64,000 nucleotides of DNA from Mojavia pulchra JT2-VF2. Lineage in GTDB: Bacteria > Cyanobacteriota > Cyanobacteriia > Cyanobacteriales > Nostocaceae. Position 1 is the first letter of the stretch, and each line of letters begins with the position of its first letter. The DNA lies in the NCBI GenBank assembly GCA_019359325.1, contig JAHHHN010000006.1, forward strand, positions 1-64,000. Reading direction: 5' to 3'. Below, one piece after another: positions 17,901 through 27,600 of the stretch. Position numbers and translations under genes: made by a program. The notes under the pieces are model-generated. The model made no database searches. It was not told where the DNA came from and worked only from the letters and a program-made list of their open reading frames with translations.

Positions 17901-19659
17901 TATTTGCATCTGGCGGCAAATTCGGATTTGGCAATCCAGATCTATTAACAATATTCCAGATCTCTGTCGTGCCCAGCATGGGCATAGCTAGCGGAGTCAT
18001 ACCCCCACCAGGCTCTGTGGAAAAATACCTACCATTAATGGTATAAGTTCCCTCAAAGCTTTCTACTTCCGTGTCTCTGGGAAAATTACCTTCGAGTAGC
18101 GCACCACCTATATTTGCGTCCCAAATATAAGTTCTTTCTCGATCAAACTCTCCTGCTTGCGCTTTGTTTACAAGGTCATTAATCTTTTGACTCTGCTCAA
18201 CTAGTGTGTTGTAAGGTTCAGGAAAAGCCCCTTGAGGAATTGGATCTCCAGCGACTTCAACTGTTGCTAAAACTTGAGATCCCCAAATTAAGTGGCCATC
18301 TTGAAATCCCCGGTCTTTAGTTAACGTTGGAGCGTTCTCACCCAAAAGCTCTTCTGTACCATTGGAAAGGAAATAATATTTACCTGGTTTATCAAACCAA
18401 TGTTGTACCGCTAAACGAGAGCCAGGATTCAGGACTGGAAGCTCTGTTACTTGTCTTCTAACATTAGTAACTACACCAGCAGCATCACCATCAATAGCCA
18501 CCAAGCTAACTGTTTGGGGAACCAACTTCGTCCCATCGTCGTATAGCAGTTGAATTACATGGAAAGTATTCGTACTCATGTTGGCGAATGAAAACAAGTC
18601 CCATTCACCAGTTTTCAGGTCTATAGTTGGGTTGTATTGTCCATTGACAGTATGAATAACGTTTTCTACAGGTGTGATTAAACCACCACTACCGTATTCG
18701 GGGCTAAAAGTTGCCGGATCTCCTGTGGGTTTGTCTGATTTGTATAATCCAGGCTTGGCGTTAAACCCTGCAAAAGGAGCATCAGAAAGTTCATAAACTT
18801 TCTGACCATTTTCCTCCGCCAGTACTTGCACAGGGGTACCCGCAGGAACTTTGAGATTTGGATCTGGGCTTGTATTTAGAGGGTCGTTCGGACTTGGAGA
18901 TCTAAGTACTTGCTGGATTCCAAAACTATTAATAGCCATATTGAAATATGGCCTCGTTGTGGGATTATATTTATCCAGATCTGGGAGGTTATAAGGAGGG
19001 TTAACAGCTAAAAGTCCACCCAGCCCTGAATTAACTTGCTCATTGGTTCTTCCGTGCAGGTGGGGATGGTACCAGTCAAGTCCGATAAAGTGATTGTCTG
19101 GAATTTCTACACTTATATCCCTAGTTTCGCCTGGTTTAACGCCAACAAGAACATTATCACCATCTCCTAAAGGTGAGACATGCAGCCCATGGGTATGTAA
19201 GTTACTTGTCTGAGTTAAATCATTCTCAAGTTTAATTTTGAGCGTGTCTCCAGGCTCTGTAATCAGCATTGGCCCTGGAATTAGACCGTTATATCCTCGG
19301 AGAATCTCATAGGGTGTTTTTTCGTTATTCAGCCAGGGAATTATCCCATCTCCTGATTTGACAATCCCAAATCCATCAATCTGAGTCTGGAGCAAGTCCG
19401 ACATTTTCAGGGTGACGTTCAGTTCTTTATCTGGCCCCCAACTCGAATAATAACTACCAGTTGCACCCTGTTCATTAAATTGACCATTTTTATAGTTTTG
19501 ATGATCCTTTTGCCAATCTATAAAAGGGTCTTTAAAAACAACTTTCTGGTCAGGATGAGGTAATACTTTTAAATAACCCGCCGCATCAAATCCTTGGCTC
19601 CAACTATCAAAATTACTTTTACCAATGACATATGCATTCTGTAATGTGGGATTAGCCAT
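14902..19659 (-). CDS. Giant multicopper oxidase with FG-GAP and DUF4114-like C-terminal domains
   Basis: The first 700 residues are a multicopper oxidase. Copper ligands are visible in LHTHGLH (155-157), WYHPHLHG (196-203), WHPFHIHQ (592-599) and VNHCHILFHEDAGMM (678-692), covering type 1 Cys, His and Met and the trinuclear site. Next come FG-GAP/VCBS calcium-loop repeats (about 985-1080, SGDIDGDGFADIV and LGDVNGDNYDDIIV). Two DUF4114-like regions lie near 1270-1400 and 1435-1585, the last ending with DHNDVIVRVNLSL. There is no classical signal peptide, so secretion may use a type I route, as for other cyanobacterial exoproteins (inference). ATG 19659 follows AAGGAG at good distance; an in-frame GTG at 19680 would include that site. 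Possible roles are extracellular oxidation of metals or phenols. Confidence 0.9.
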   Translation of the reverse strand: MANPTLQNAYVIGKSNFDSWSQGFDAAGYLKVLPHPDQKVVFKDPFIDWQKDHQNYKNGQFNEQGATGSYYSSWGPDKELNVTLKMSDLLQTQIDGFGIVKSGDGIIPWLNNEKTPYEILRGYNGLIPGPMLITEPGDTLKIKLENDLTQTSNLHTHGLHVSPLGDGDNVLVGVKPGETRDISVEIPDNHFIGLDWYHPHLHGRTNEQVNSGLGGLLAVNPPYNLPDLDKYNPTTRPYFNMAINSFGIQQVLRSPSPNDPLNTSPDPNLKVPAGTPVQVLAEENGQKVYELSDAPFAGFNAKPGLYKSDKPTGDPATFSPEYGSGGLITPVENVIHTVNGQYNPTIDLKTGEWDLFSFANMSTNTFHVIQLLYDDGTKLVPQTVSLVAIDGDAAGVVTNVRRQVTELPVLNPGSRLAVQHWFDKPGKYYFLSNGTEELLGENAPTLTKDRGFQDGHLIWGSQVLATVEVAGDPIPQGAFPEPYNTLVEQSQKINDLVNKAQAGEFDRERTYIWDANIGGALLEGNFPRDTEVESFEGTYTINGRYFSTEPGGGMTPLAMPMLGTTEIWNIVNRSGLPNPNLPPDANIPLSEWHPFHIHQNDFTVLSINGISVDDIDGTYLARVLSDTIALPPAYIDGTATPENPYGTPFNIQTDDPAKGKASEVKILMKFEDFPGSYVNHCHILFHEDAGMMMVVRPILNTKNIWLGLGSNDGGQIDLFRANNLFAANNQSINLTPYGKSFKKGIDVAIADVGYKGRKDEENKNVTDNVTDVITIQSSLEKSTDKFTIKVFDGKRLIEAQEGKLHINAEYELGNGGAELKPDLARADVFGKDTQASYQLTDLEGSTYLKRNPSTGEFTANSDPKVLGETDPTLQTKTFEFKGNNGGKLFGTESAQGKINPDFTVDNKGSIKITGGDGKFQDATGELSFIEKGRFTNPQTEPNLAPYVGTLSLNGTLQTKPQTNLNGNDKDLLIKEFNPFQDIAATTDQVASVASGDIDGDGFADIVAGLGGGVAPIIEIYSGKDYQLKVRINPFHHEVFKGKINLALGDVNGDNYDDIIVAQGIGGRGLVELYDGKLINEKGTLVGKDTAHDTALLSKEFQPYGTSYTGEVDVTSGYILQRPDEPNGFTTQTNNANITTIAKGSVPAGKEQIQVFTYLGGGHSHDEGTHESGTDTAEEVRLEVSLTPTGNTQEIVGSFADLLDLPKGEPVLFTRKQNGEYGIIHLGDENKPESFALATGSAMPKLKKNADNDVFTISSNSIKAKLKITLNGRSSNLVNELGVFVVDDAQGTINGIAPGTSGYTQAALARSKEILSAIANSPNGFSSENLTRLLEFNSGDYLRFYLVRNSSSAAVISGVTSTTEVLFADVSTVKIADLGDDSFSLAWKDGSNNSTEFKDLVVKIQSTNDSLTLGTSLQGKPHGEQLDFRGVTQLVKAEFVVNREAVFNNFVGFYQTVDEDGGIDTNNDGQADILPGQAGYTQAAVRGRVAGIDLAVNNQGTATYNGSFTPGGIFVPFLIVDGRPDAILDSNSNNDPSVYFPFLGANSDKVDHIRMLGNNIFGFEDLAGGGDKDHNDVIVRVNLSLA

Positions 19660-20224
19660 TATGGAACTGTCTCCTTTCACAACTATTAATAGGAAATTGG
19701 GGCAACATTACTTAGGGTAGTGTTGTCCTCATATCAACAGCATTTTTTGCTATTAAATCAAAAGTTTCTCATTACTTTCATAGGGTATAAGAAAGCTGAG
19801 AAAAACATATATTAATTTATCATTCCTTTAATTCAATAGCTATATTTTAGCGTGTCACTTATTCACTCAATAGATTTTTAATACTCCCTTAAATAAACTT
19901 TGCCAATCCTTCATTAAAAAGTTTAAAGTTTAATTTGTTTTTTATGATTAGCAGAGCAAGCTAGTAAGGCAAAATGTGGAAATTACTTAAATAATCCACA
20001 TTTGGACAATTATTTGCTTAAAAACCTTTTTATCAAATCATTTATGCTTAATAACTTTGAAAAAAGAATAATTTTAGTAGCGTGTCTACCCAAATTGTTG
20101 GGTTGGCTGTAGATGAAAGCTATACTAACCAACAGTTTCTAACTTTGAACAAATATTTTGAGTTGGCGTGCTAGTAGTGGTTAATCTCATTAGTTTTGAT
20201 GGGTTAATGTACCATCGCAACCCT

Positions 20225-20252
20225 GTAGAGAAGTTGCAGGCAACGTCTCTAC
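20225..20252. repeat. Dispersed palindromic repeat (GTAGAGA...TCTCTAC type)
   Basis: Arms GTAGAGAAGTTGC and GCAACGTCTCTAC pair with one mismatch around two bases. The GTAGAGACGTTGC family of palindromes is common between genes in cyanobacteria. It would form a stable hairpin but has no U-tract. Confidence 0.7.
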
Positions 20253-21509
20253 ATACTCAAATACTCCTGCTCGGTTGATTTACCTTACAGGAAGCCGTAC
20301 AAAATGCGTCTACGTCTCTCAATCTTCCCCTAAAACTAAATAGATAAAAGTATTTTAAAATCAGGTTAAAATCAAGTTCTTACATTTTTTCTGATAAAAG
20401 TGACAAAAGCGAGATTATCTTACATTCTGCATAAGCAAATATACTTTAAAATAATGCTCTAAGCAAGTTTTTCCGTCAAGTCAAAAATATATTTTGAAAA
20501 CACTTTCAAAATCAATGATAGCAAAGGTTAAACACTTTGCTCGCCCATATAAAAAATAATAGTTAATTTAATAGCAATTGACAAACTTATTAATTGAAAG
20601 TAGTGTCAATTAGCCTAACTTTGGCAGTAACTTGACATACGTAGACATCTAAAACCTTGTCGAATCAGACATTGCTTTTGCATGATATTAACTTGACAGA
20701 TTTCAGAGATTATATTGCCCAGTTATTAAAACAAACTAACACTTTAAGTGCCACCTGCAGAAGATAAGAGCATTTAGCATTCAGCTTTATTTGCTTTAAT
20801 GTCTCAACTTCCTCAATCAAACGAGTGTGCAGTAAGTAGTATGATTTATGTGTAAATATCTTCATTGCCATTTGGCATCTGAATAATATTTCTAACTACG
20901 AGCTTATTTGTTAAGTTTTTAGGCTTCAAGCAAAGTTATTTAGCCACAAATCTTTATATTGATGAACTTACTGGAATGCTGCTGTTGCATTGCAGGCACA
21001 CGTAGCATAAAGTTAACAAATTTTTAACTTTTGTTATCGATAAAATTAAGTTGTTTCTTTTTTAGCTCTTTAATTACTGAATATTGTTGAGTTTTATACT
21101 CATAGCATATTTATTTTTTAAAGTAAAGTATAAATTGAATGGACTTTAGCTAAATATATGATACAAATTATAAAATTCTTTTACTAGTATTCAAAATAAC
21201 TAAGTAAAGCATTCAAGGTGAATTGGCTGTAAATTACTCAAAGGCTTTAATAAAAGAAGGGTGCTGCTTTTACATATCGTTTGATATTGTGCATAATTTG
21301 AGAATCTTGCCCTTTAAGTTCGCTATTTGATTTGAGCAATATACTTCCATTCTCGCTTCATCTGGAGAAATTTTTTCTCAAAAATGTTTATACTCTGCTG
21401 TCAGAGCTTTTCCCAAATCAAGCTAGTTTTTGCAACACAGCCAGAATTGCACCAACTCAGCATTTTTGCTCAGAAAGATAAAGTGATTTTTAATACCATT
21501 AAATAAAAA

Positions 21510-21533
21510 TATGCAGGTTTTACAACCTGCATA
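21510..21533 (-). terminator. Perfect hairpin, terminator-like on the minus strand
   Basis: TATGCAGGTT (21510-21519) and AACCTGCATA (21524-21533) pair perfectly. On the minus strand the stem is followed by a T-rich tail (TTTTTATTT). It would end an antisense transcript starting somewhere in 21540-22200, where no protein gene is seen. Confidence 0.5.
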
Positions 21534-22213
21534 AATTATAAATATCAGTATAATCACTAGATTATTTTTTAGTGGTTGTTAGGTAGCATAGTATACAATA
21601 CCAAGTCTATACATTATTCACTATCAGGGAAATGTATGCGAATAAGCTCAAATTCTAATAATAACTTGGTTTATTACTGTGTTGCATAGTCTATATGCAT
21701 ATAACTAGGATATTGTAGAAGGTTGATTTATAAAGTAAATCTTAAGTCTGTAAATTGATTGAATAGAGTGTAATCCACTAGTTAAGGCAGCGAACCATAC
21801 TGTTTGACCTGGCAGAATACAAATGATTTATTATGCTTGGACGTGTCCGATTAATTTTACGGAAATTTAATTTTTAATTTATAAATGGCTTCTAAAGCAA
21901 GAACTGCATATCCTTACATATCCTTATGTAAAAAGTTATTAAATTAACGACTATGGGAAAATAGAATCATGCCAATATTTGCTAAGAGACATACATGCTC
22001 AAAAATTGCAAACACACTTTTCCGGGTTTATGCTGAATACTGGCTGGATGCTGATTACAGCTGACTTGCAAATATAATTGAGAATTCAATAGTCAGAATA
22101 TTGGTTAGCATCTGCTACACCCGGACTTTTGACTAGTGAATCAGAAATTTTCATGCTTGGCAGTGTATACAGTTCATGTGTGACTACTTAGAAGATTAGG
22201 GAAAAGTCAGGCA

Positions 22214-22561
22214 ATGAAATACGAAAATGCGGTTTTGGATGACAAAGAACTTCAAGAAAATCTAAAACGAATTAATCCTAAGTTTGGTGATTTTGTAACT
22301 CGGGTAGCAGGTGAAGCTTGGGGGTTGCCGTTAATTGACCAAAAAACTAAGGCTCTTATAACGATCGCTGTTGATGTAGTCAATCAGGATCACGTAGGCC
22401 CGGGTAATCCTTTTGGAGCTCATGTTAATATGGCTCTTCAGCAAGGGGCGACTCGTGAGGAAATTGAAGAGCTGCTATTGTTCTTGTGTGTTTATGCAGG
22501 TTTCAATAAGGTGGCTGGCTGTTTTGGCGCTCTCAGTGAAGTATTGAATACATCTTCATAA
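22214..22561 (+). CDS. Carboxymuconolactone decarboxylase (CMD/AhpD-like) family protein
   Basis: This is a 115-residue single-domain protein of the CMD fold. It has the family pattern DQKTKALITIAVDVV, GAHVNMALQQGATREEIEELL and YAGFNKVAG. It lacks the CxxC pair of AhpD peroxidases (the sequence is LFLCVYAGF), so a thiol peroxidase role is not supported. Its closest visible relative is the N-terminal domain of the fusion protein encoded at 24694. In Synechocystis a CMD gene (slr1853, from memory) heads the icfG cluster, and this gene holds the same relative place. The exact substrate is unknown. Confidence 0.88.
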   Translation: MKYENAVLDDKELQENLKRINPKFGDFVTRVAGEAWGLPLIDQKTKALITIAVDVVNQDHVGPGNPFGAHVNMALQQGATREEIEELLLFLCVYAGFNKVAGCFGALSEVLNTSS

Positions 22562-23135
22562 AATATTTTTTATATTTTCCGAAATCAGCAAATACCGAGG
22601 TGTATTGCAAGATAGTGACTGAGAGAGAAATATGCAGAGATCGAGAAGACATTATTAGCTTGATATCACCCTTATAAAAAATCGTAATTCCTTGATTCAT
22701 GAAAGGAAAGACGATAGTGCAAATGAGGAATCTGCAAAGGTTTCAAAAGTTTAAGGGTCTAGCAAATATAGTGCCTTCATTAGGATAATGCCAAAAAAAA
22801 CCAGATCAAACGTTTGTAAATTTGAGGATCATAGGAAATAGTGTTTCTTTAGATCCATCTAAGGTAGCGATCGCCACTAGTCGGTCTCTACCCAAAAACA
22901 GAAGAATCTCTTGATATTGATCAGTGGTGATAGTTGTAGCTAAATACTAGCCACTTCCATCAAGAATTTGATGTTTTTCAGGTAAATAATCTTTTCTGAA
23001 GCTTCTACGTTATGTAGCGGTTGGAATCAAAAACCTTAGTTTTAGCTAAAAGTTAAGCTTGTATTTACCCAAAATGACATAACTAGAGTGTTACATCAAG
23101 GGAGATTAATATAGTGTGGGCAAAGGACAGCAAGC
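22562..23135. other. Intergenic region without recognisable features
   Basis: This 574-bp stretch lies between the CMD gene and the EthD gene. No supported gene is seen; the longest starts give peptides of about 30 residues. A promoter for the EthD operon may lie here. The length suggests the CMD gene is not simply co-transcribed with the genes that follow. Confidence 0.5.
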
Positions 23136-24692
23136 ATGGTTTCAACAATAAATAAGGCAACAAAGGTTGATTATTCAGCACGGGATCATAAAGGCAAAGT
23201 AGCCTTCTACGTCCTCTTGTGGAAACGCCAAGGAATCTCCTTAGAACTTTTTGACGACTATTGGAGAGATGTACATGGCCCAGTCTGTGCCAGACTACCT
23301 GGTCAGTATCAATACTGGCAGTTTCATGTGGCGCATAACGAAGGGGGTCTGTGGCCGGAAATCGCAGGTTTAGATTATAAATGGGACACAGAAGATAACT
23401 TTGATGGCATTGCAGAATTAACCTTCGAGAGTGAAGCAGACCGCGAAACATGGTTCAAAGCGTCAGCTATTTTGATGGATGACGAACACAATTTGTTCCG
23501 CAAAGCGATAGGCTACAACACCAGTCCGGGTAATTCCATCACCTATGTAGACCGGATTCCCACAGGCGACCCCAACGGTGAAGTTGGAGCCATCAAATTC
23601 CATGTGCTGGTCAAAAAAGCTGATGGCGTTAGTGATGAAGCTTTTCGTCGTTATTTAACTGAGACTTTTGCTCCGGTTTTCAGCAGCAGTGATTCGCTAC
23701 TCAAATTGCGTTTGCATCTATTTGAAGAAGTAGACAATTCTCGTCCAGATGCAGCCGGAGTCAGCCACTACGAGCCACCAGCCAAGCAATATCATGCGGC
23801 TTATGAAATTGCTTTTGCAAATCATCTAGAAAGAGAGAAGTTTTTTGCTTCTTCTGAGTATGCGATCGCTACTAAAGATGCCGCAAAATACATCAAACAA
23901 ATCCAACCCTTTCCCGAAAGAAACGCTTACACCTTTGTATACAACTCTCAGATGACCTTAGCTGGTCAACGGAGTTCCTCAGTAGCAGGACTGATCACAG
24001 AAATTGGCGCAGTTAATCAGATTAAGGAGGATATAGAATCTCTCATGCTCAATTACAATCTCTTCGCCCCACAAACCAATGGCCATGCTTCTGCTCAAAC
24101 AACTCAAAGCAAGCCAACATCAACGAAAAAACGCACCAATTATTACGAAGGTTTGTCAGCTGACTATTCACGTCCAGGGCTAGTTAGCTCCTATGTGGCG
24201 AAGAAACTGATCGAGGATGCTGAAAAAATTATCACCCTCAAAGAACCAAAGTTGCCGGAAATTGGCCCTAACTACACTCTCGAACAAATTGAAAGAGAAA
24301 ACAGAGAGTGGTGGCCTACTCATTGTGAAGCATTGAGACAAGGACGAGGCGATATCTTGACAGGAGAATATCGTGACGATCTAGTTTATTTGTGCCAGGA
24401 TGGCCCCTACCGCGGCTTAGAACAACAAAAAGAAAGAGAAAAGCACTGGTGGGCATTGATTGCTCAACCAGGAGTCACTATGTGCTGGCCCATCGTCATG
24501 TTTTATGGTGAACATACTTACTTCGAGTGGAAGTGTGTGGATGATGAAACAAACGAAACTCTAGCCAAAGGTAATGTCACATGGGTGCGCCGTGGACACC
24601 GAGGTGCCTGCTATCTGAAAACAGAGCAGCTTACCTTCTACCGTGATGTTTATGCTCCTAACGAACTACTGACATTGATCACCACAGCCTGA
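23136..24692 (+). CDS. Tandem EthD-domain protein with C-terminal SnoaL-like domain
   Basis: Two EthD-type ferredoxin-like domains span about residues 20-130 (VAFYVLLWKRQGISLELFDDYW, DVHGPV) and 150-265 (IKFHVLVKKADGVSDEAFRRY). EthD proteins are dimeric alpha/beta-barrel proteins associated with oxidation or polyketide-type chemistry. A Ser/Thr/Gln-rich linker (about 305-345) leads to a SnoaL/NTF2-like cone (about 385-512). The product of 518 residues is unusual; I know of no defined function. The stop overlaps closely with the next ATG (TGAGATG), so the two genes are translationally coupled. The 487 bp at 23267-23753 are identical to part of that next gene. Confidence 0.82.
   Translation: MVSTINKATKVDYSARDHKGKVAFYVLLWKRQGISLELFDDYWRDVHGPVCARLPGQYQYWQFHVAHNEGGLWPEIAGLDYKWDTEDNFDGIAELTFESEADRETWFKASAILMDDEHNLFRKAIGYNTSPGNSITYVDRIPTGDPNGEVGAIKFHVLVKKADGVSDEAFRRYLTETFAPVFSSSDSLLKLRLHLFEEVDNSRPDAAGVSHYEPPAKQYHAAYEIAFANHLEREKFFASSEYAIATKDAAKYIKQIQPFPERNAYTFVYNSQMTLAGQRSSSVAGLITEIGAVNQIKEDIESLMLNYNLFAPQTNGHASAQTTQSKPTSTKKRTNYYEGLSADYSRPGLVSSYVAKKLIEDAEKIITLKEPKLPEIGPNYTLEQIERENREWWPTHCEALRQGRGDILTGEYRDDLVYLCQDGPYRGLEQQKEREKHWWALIAQPGVTMCWPIVMFYGEHTYFEWKCVDDETNETLAKGNVTWVRRGHRGACYLKTEQLTFYRDVYAPNELLTLITTA
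23267..23753 (+). repeat. Copy 1 of a 487-bp identical direct repeat
   Basis: By eye this block matches 25203-25689 base for base (offset 1936), while flanking sequence differs. It encodes most of both EthD domains. A further near-identical stretch follows at about 23791-23910, matching about 25727-25846. Such a sharp-edged identity suggests recent gene conversion or duplication. Confidence 0.9.
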
Positions 24693-24693
24693 G

Positions 24694-27600
24694 ATGACAC
24701 AGGAGATAGCACATAAAAATGCCGTCCTAGATGATCAAGAACTGCAAAAGAATTTAAAACAAATCAATCCCAAATTTGGTGACTTTGTAATTCGGGTAGC
24801 AGGTGAAGCTTGGGGTTTGCCGCTGATTGATCAAAAAACTAAGGCTTTGATTACCATTGCCATAGATGTAGTCAATCAAGACCATAGAGGTTCAGGCAAC
24901 CCTTTCGCCGCCCATGTAAAGATGGCTCTCAAACAGGGAGCCACCCGCGATGAAATTGAAGAGCTGCTGCTGTTCCTATGCGTTTATGCGGGTTTTAATA
25001 AGGTCGCGGCTTGCTTCGGTACCCTGAATCAGATTTTTGACGATTTCAATTGCACGCCAAGGACAGCAGCAATGATTTCAGCAATTCCAGATTCAAAACA
25101 AGTTGATTATTCCGCACGGGATCGTAAAGGCAAAGTAGCCTTCTACGTCCTCTTGTGGAAACGAGAGGGTATTTCCCTAGAGCTTTTTGATAGTTATTGG
25201 AAAGATGTACATGGCCCAGTCTGTGCCAGACTACCTGGTCAGTATCAATACTGGCAGTTTCATGTGGCGCATAACGAAGGGGGTCTGTGGCCGGAAATCG
25301 CAGGTTTAGATTATAAATGGGACACAGAAGATAACTTTGATGGCATTGCAGAATTAACCTTCGAGAGTGAAGCAGACCGCGAAACATGGTTCAAAGCGTC
25401 AGCTATTTTGATGGATGACGAACACAATTTGTTCCGCAAAGCGATAGGCTACAACACCAGTCCGGGTAATTCCATCACCTATGTAGACCGGATTCCCACA
25501 GGCGACCCCAACGGTGAAGTTGGAGCCATCAAATTCCATGTGCTGGTCAAAAAAGCTGATGGCGTTAGTGATGAAGCTTTTCGTCGTTATTTAACTGAGA
25601 CTTTTGCTCCGGTTTTCAGCAGCAGTGATTCGCTACTCAAATTGCGTTTGCATCTATTTGAAGAAGTAGACAATTCTCGTCCAGATGCACCAGGAGTTAG
25701 CCACCATGAGCCAGAAGCTAAACATTATCATGCGGCTTATGAAATTGCTTTTGCAAATCATCTAGAAAGAGAGAAGTTTTTTGCTTCTTCTGAGTATGCG
25801 ATCGCTACTAAAGATGCCGCAAAATACATCAAACAAATCCAACCTTTTCCCGAAAGAGCCAGTTATACCTTTGTTTACGATGGCAAACTTACTTTAGCTG
25901 GTCAACGTAGTGCCAAGGTAGCGTCGCTGATTCAAAGTGTAGGAGCCACTAATCAATTAAAACAGGACATAGTATCTCTTATGAACGGACAGATAGCGTC
26001 GCTGATTCAAAATGTAGGAGCCAGCAATCAACACCAAGAGGACGTAGTATCTCTTATGCCTAGCCAGGTAAATGGAAAATCTAGCAGTTTAGGTCATTAT
26101 CTCCAAGGTTTGCAACACGTAGGCATAACTGTCAATGATATGACAAAATCTCTAGAATTTTACGTTGACGTGTTGGGTGGCAAACCAGCAATAGGCGGGG
26201 ATGGATTTATTGGTGATGAGTTGCACAATCTCCTATTCCAAAAAGAGGATTTGGAAGCATGGAAGCAAGGTTTAAATCCCAAAACCATAGGTGTGCCTAA
26301 CATCAGAGACGGTTCCCAAGAAGCGTTGGATGTTAGATTCATTTCCTTTGGTAACACTTGTGTTGAACTCATCCATTTTAGAGATGCTCATTTAGACTAT
26401 AAAGCACCCAATTGTATTGGCAAGATTCCTTCTGGTATTGGTTTTGTCAACGCGCCACACCTTTCTTTTCATGTAAAAGATAATGTGGATCTTGATCAGT
26501 TCGCCAAAATGTTAGAAGATGAATGTCAAAAACGCGGACTGACTAACGTAGTTGCTAACCGAATTATTCATATTGATTCGGAAACTGCCAGAAAAAATTC
26601 TCCCGAAAAATATGCCAAATTAGACTTGATTGGGGATTTTGATGGCTGGTTATTATTTTACTGTAAAGGCCCAAGTGGGGAACAGTTAGAATTCAACCAA
26701 GTTAAAAGGAAAGCTAAAGAAAAATTTAGCTTTGCTCAAAAAGAATATAACCTCAGCAACGGCACAAATTACTGGTTTTACAATAATGTCGCCCCTACAA
26801 ACACCAATAATAATCACCGTTTGTATGGCAGCTTCAGTTCTGCTGTGAATGCTCCAGCAGAAAAAATTTGGCAAGTTTGGTTAGACCAAGCTTACACCGA
26901 GAAATTTAACATTTTAGAACGTTACAGTGATGGGGTTTTACGCGAAGTCAAAATGCCAGGCATGGAGATGAAGCAAAGAATTACTATTGATCAACAAGCG
27001 AATACTGTAACGATTAATGTTGTAGATCACCCCCTATTTACAGGTCGGTTTATCAATTATCTCTATCCACCTCAAGAGCCAAGTACTTTACCGATAGTGA
27101 CTTACACTATTGATTTGCAACCCATCAATGCAACTTCACTAGAGCATAAAGATGCCCAAGGATTTATTGAGGCAGCTAAACCGGAAAATGTGAAACAGGC
27201 GGTGTATCAGCTTAAAGCAGCTGTTGAAAATGGCATAAATACAAATAAGGAGGAAAAATCCGTGACCCAATCAATCACACGTCCTGGTACTAAGTCTGAA
27301 ATTGTCAGACGGATGTTTGAAGCTGGTGAATCGATGAATGTGGACAACTTCGTCAAATTCTACACTGATGATGCCCACTATCAATTTAGTAACTTCCCAG
27401 TTGCCTACGGCCCTCAAGGAATTAAAGAAACCTCTGTTGGCTTCTTGCAAAAAGTTGCTAAAGTTTACCACCACATCACCAACATCTGGGAACAGGGCGA
27501 CACAGTTATCTGTGAAATGGAAGTTACCTATATTCGTCATGATGGTAAAGTTTTCAGACTTCCCTGTTGTGATACTATCGTTTTCAAAGGCGATAAAGTC

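Larger units (their letters stand above)
19681..22213. other. 2.5-kb gene-free AT-rich region
   Basis: No convincing coding frame exists on either strand. The region separates the divergent multicopper oxidase (minus) and icfG-locus (plus) genes and so must hold promoters for both. It contains a 28-bp palindrome (20225-20252) and a perfect hairpin (21510-21533). It may also hold untranslated leaders or small RNAs, or be the remains of lost genes. I could not place promoters with confidence. Confidence 0.6.

Noticed and set aside
22214-22561. AhpD-type thiol peroxidase
   Set aside because: The CxxC motif is missing, so only the broader CMD family is assigned.
23083-25387. Two similar minus-strand ORFs (23083-23451 and 25046-25387)
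   Set aside because: They are antisense shadows of the duplicated EthD segments; their likeness only reflects the 487-bp repeat.
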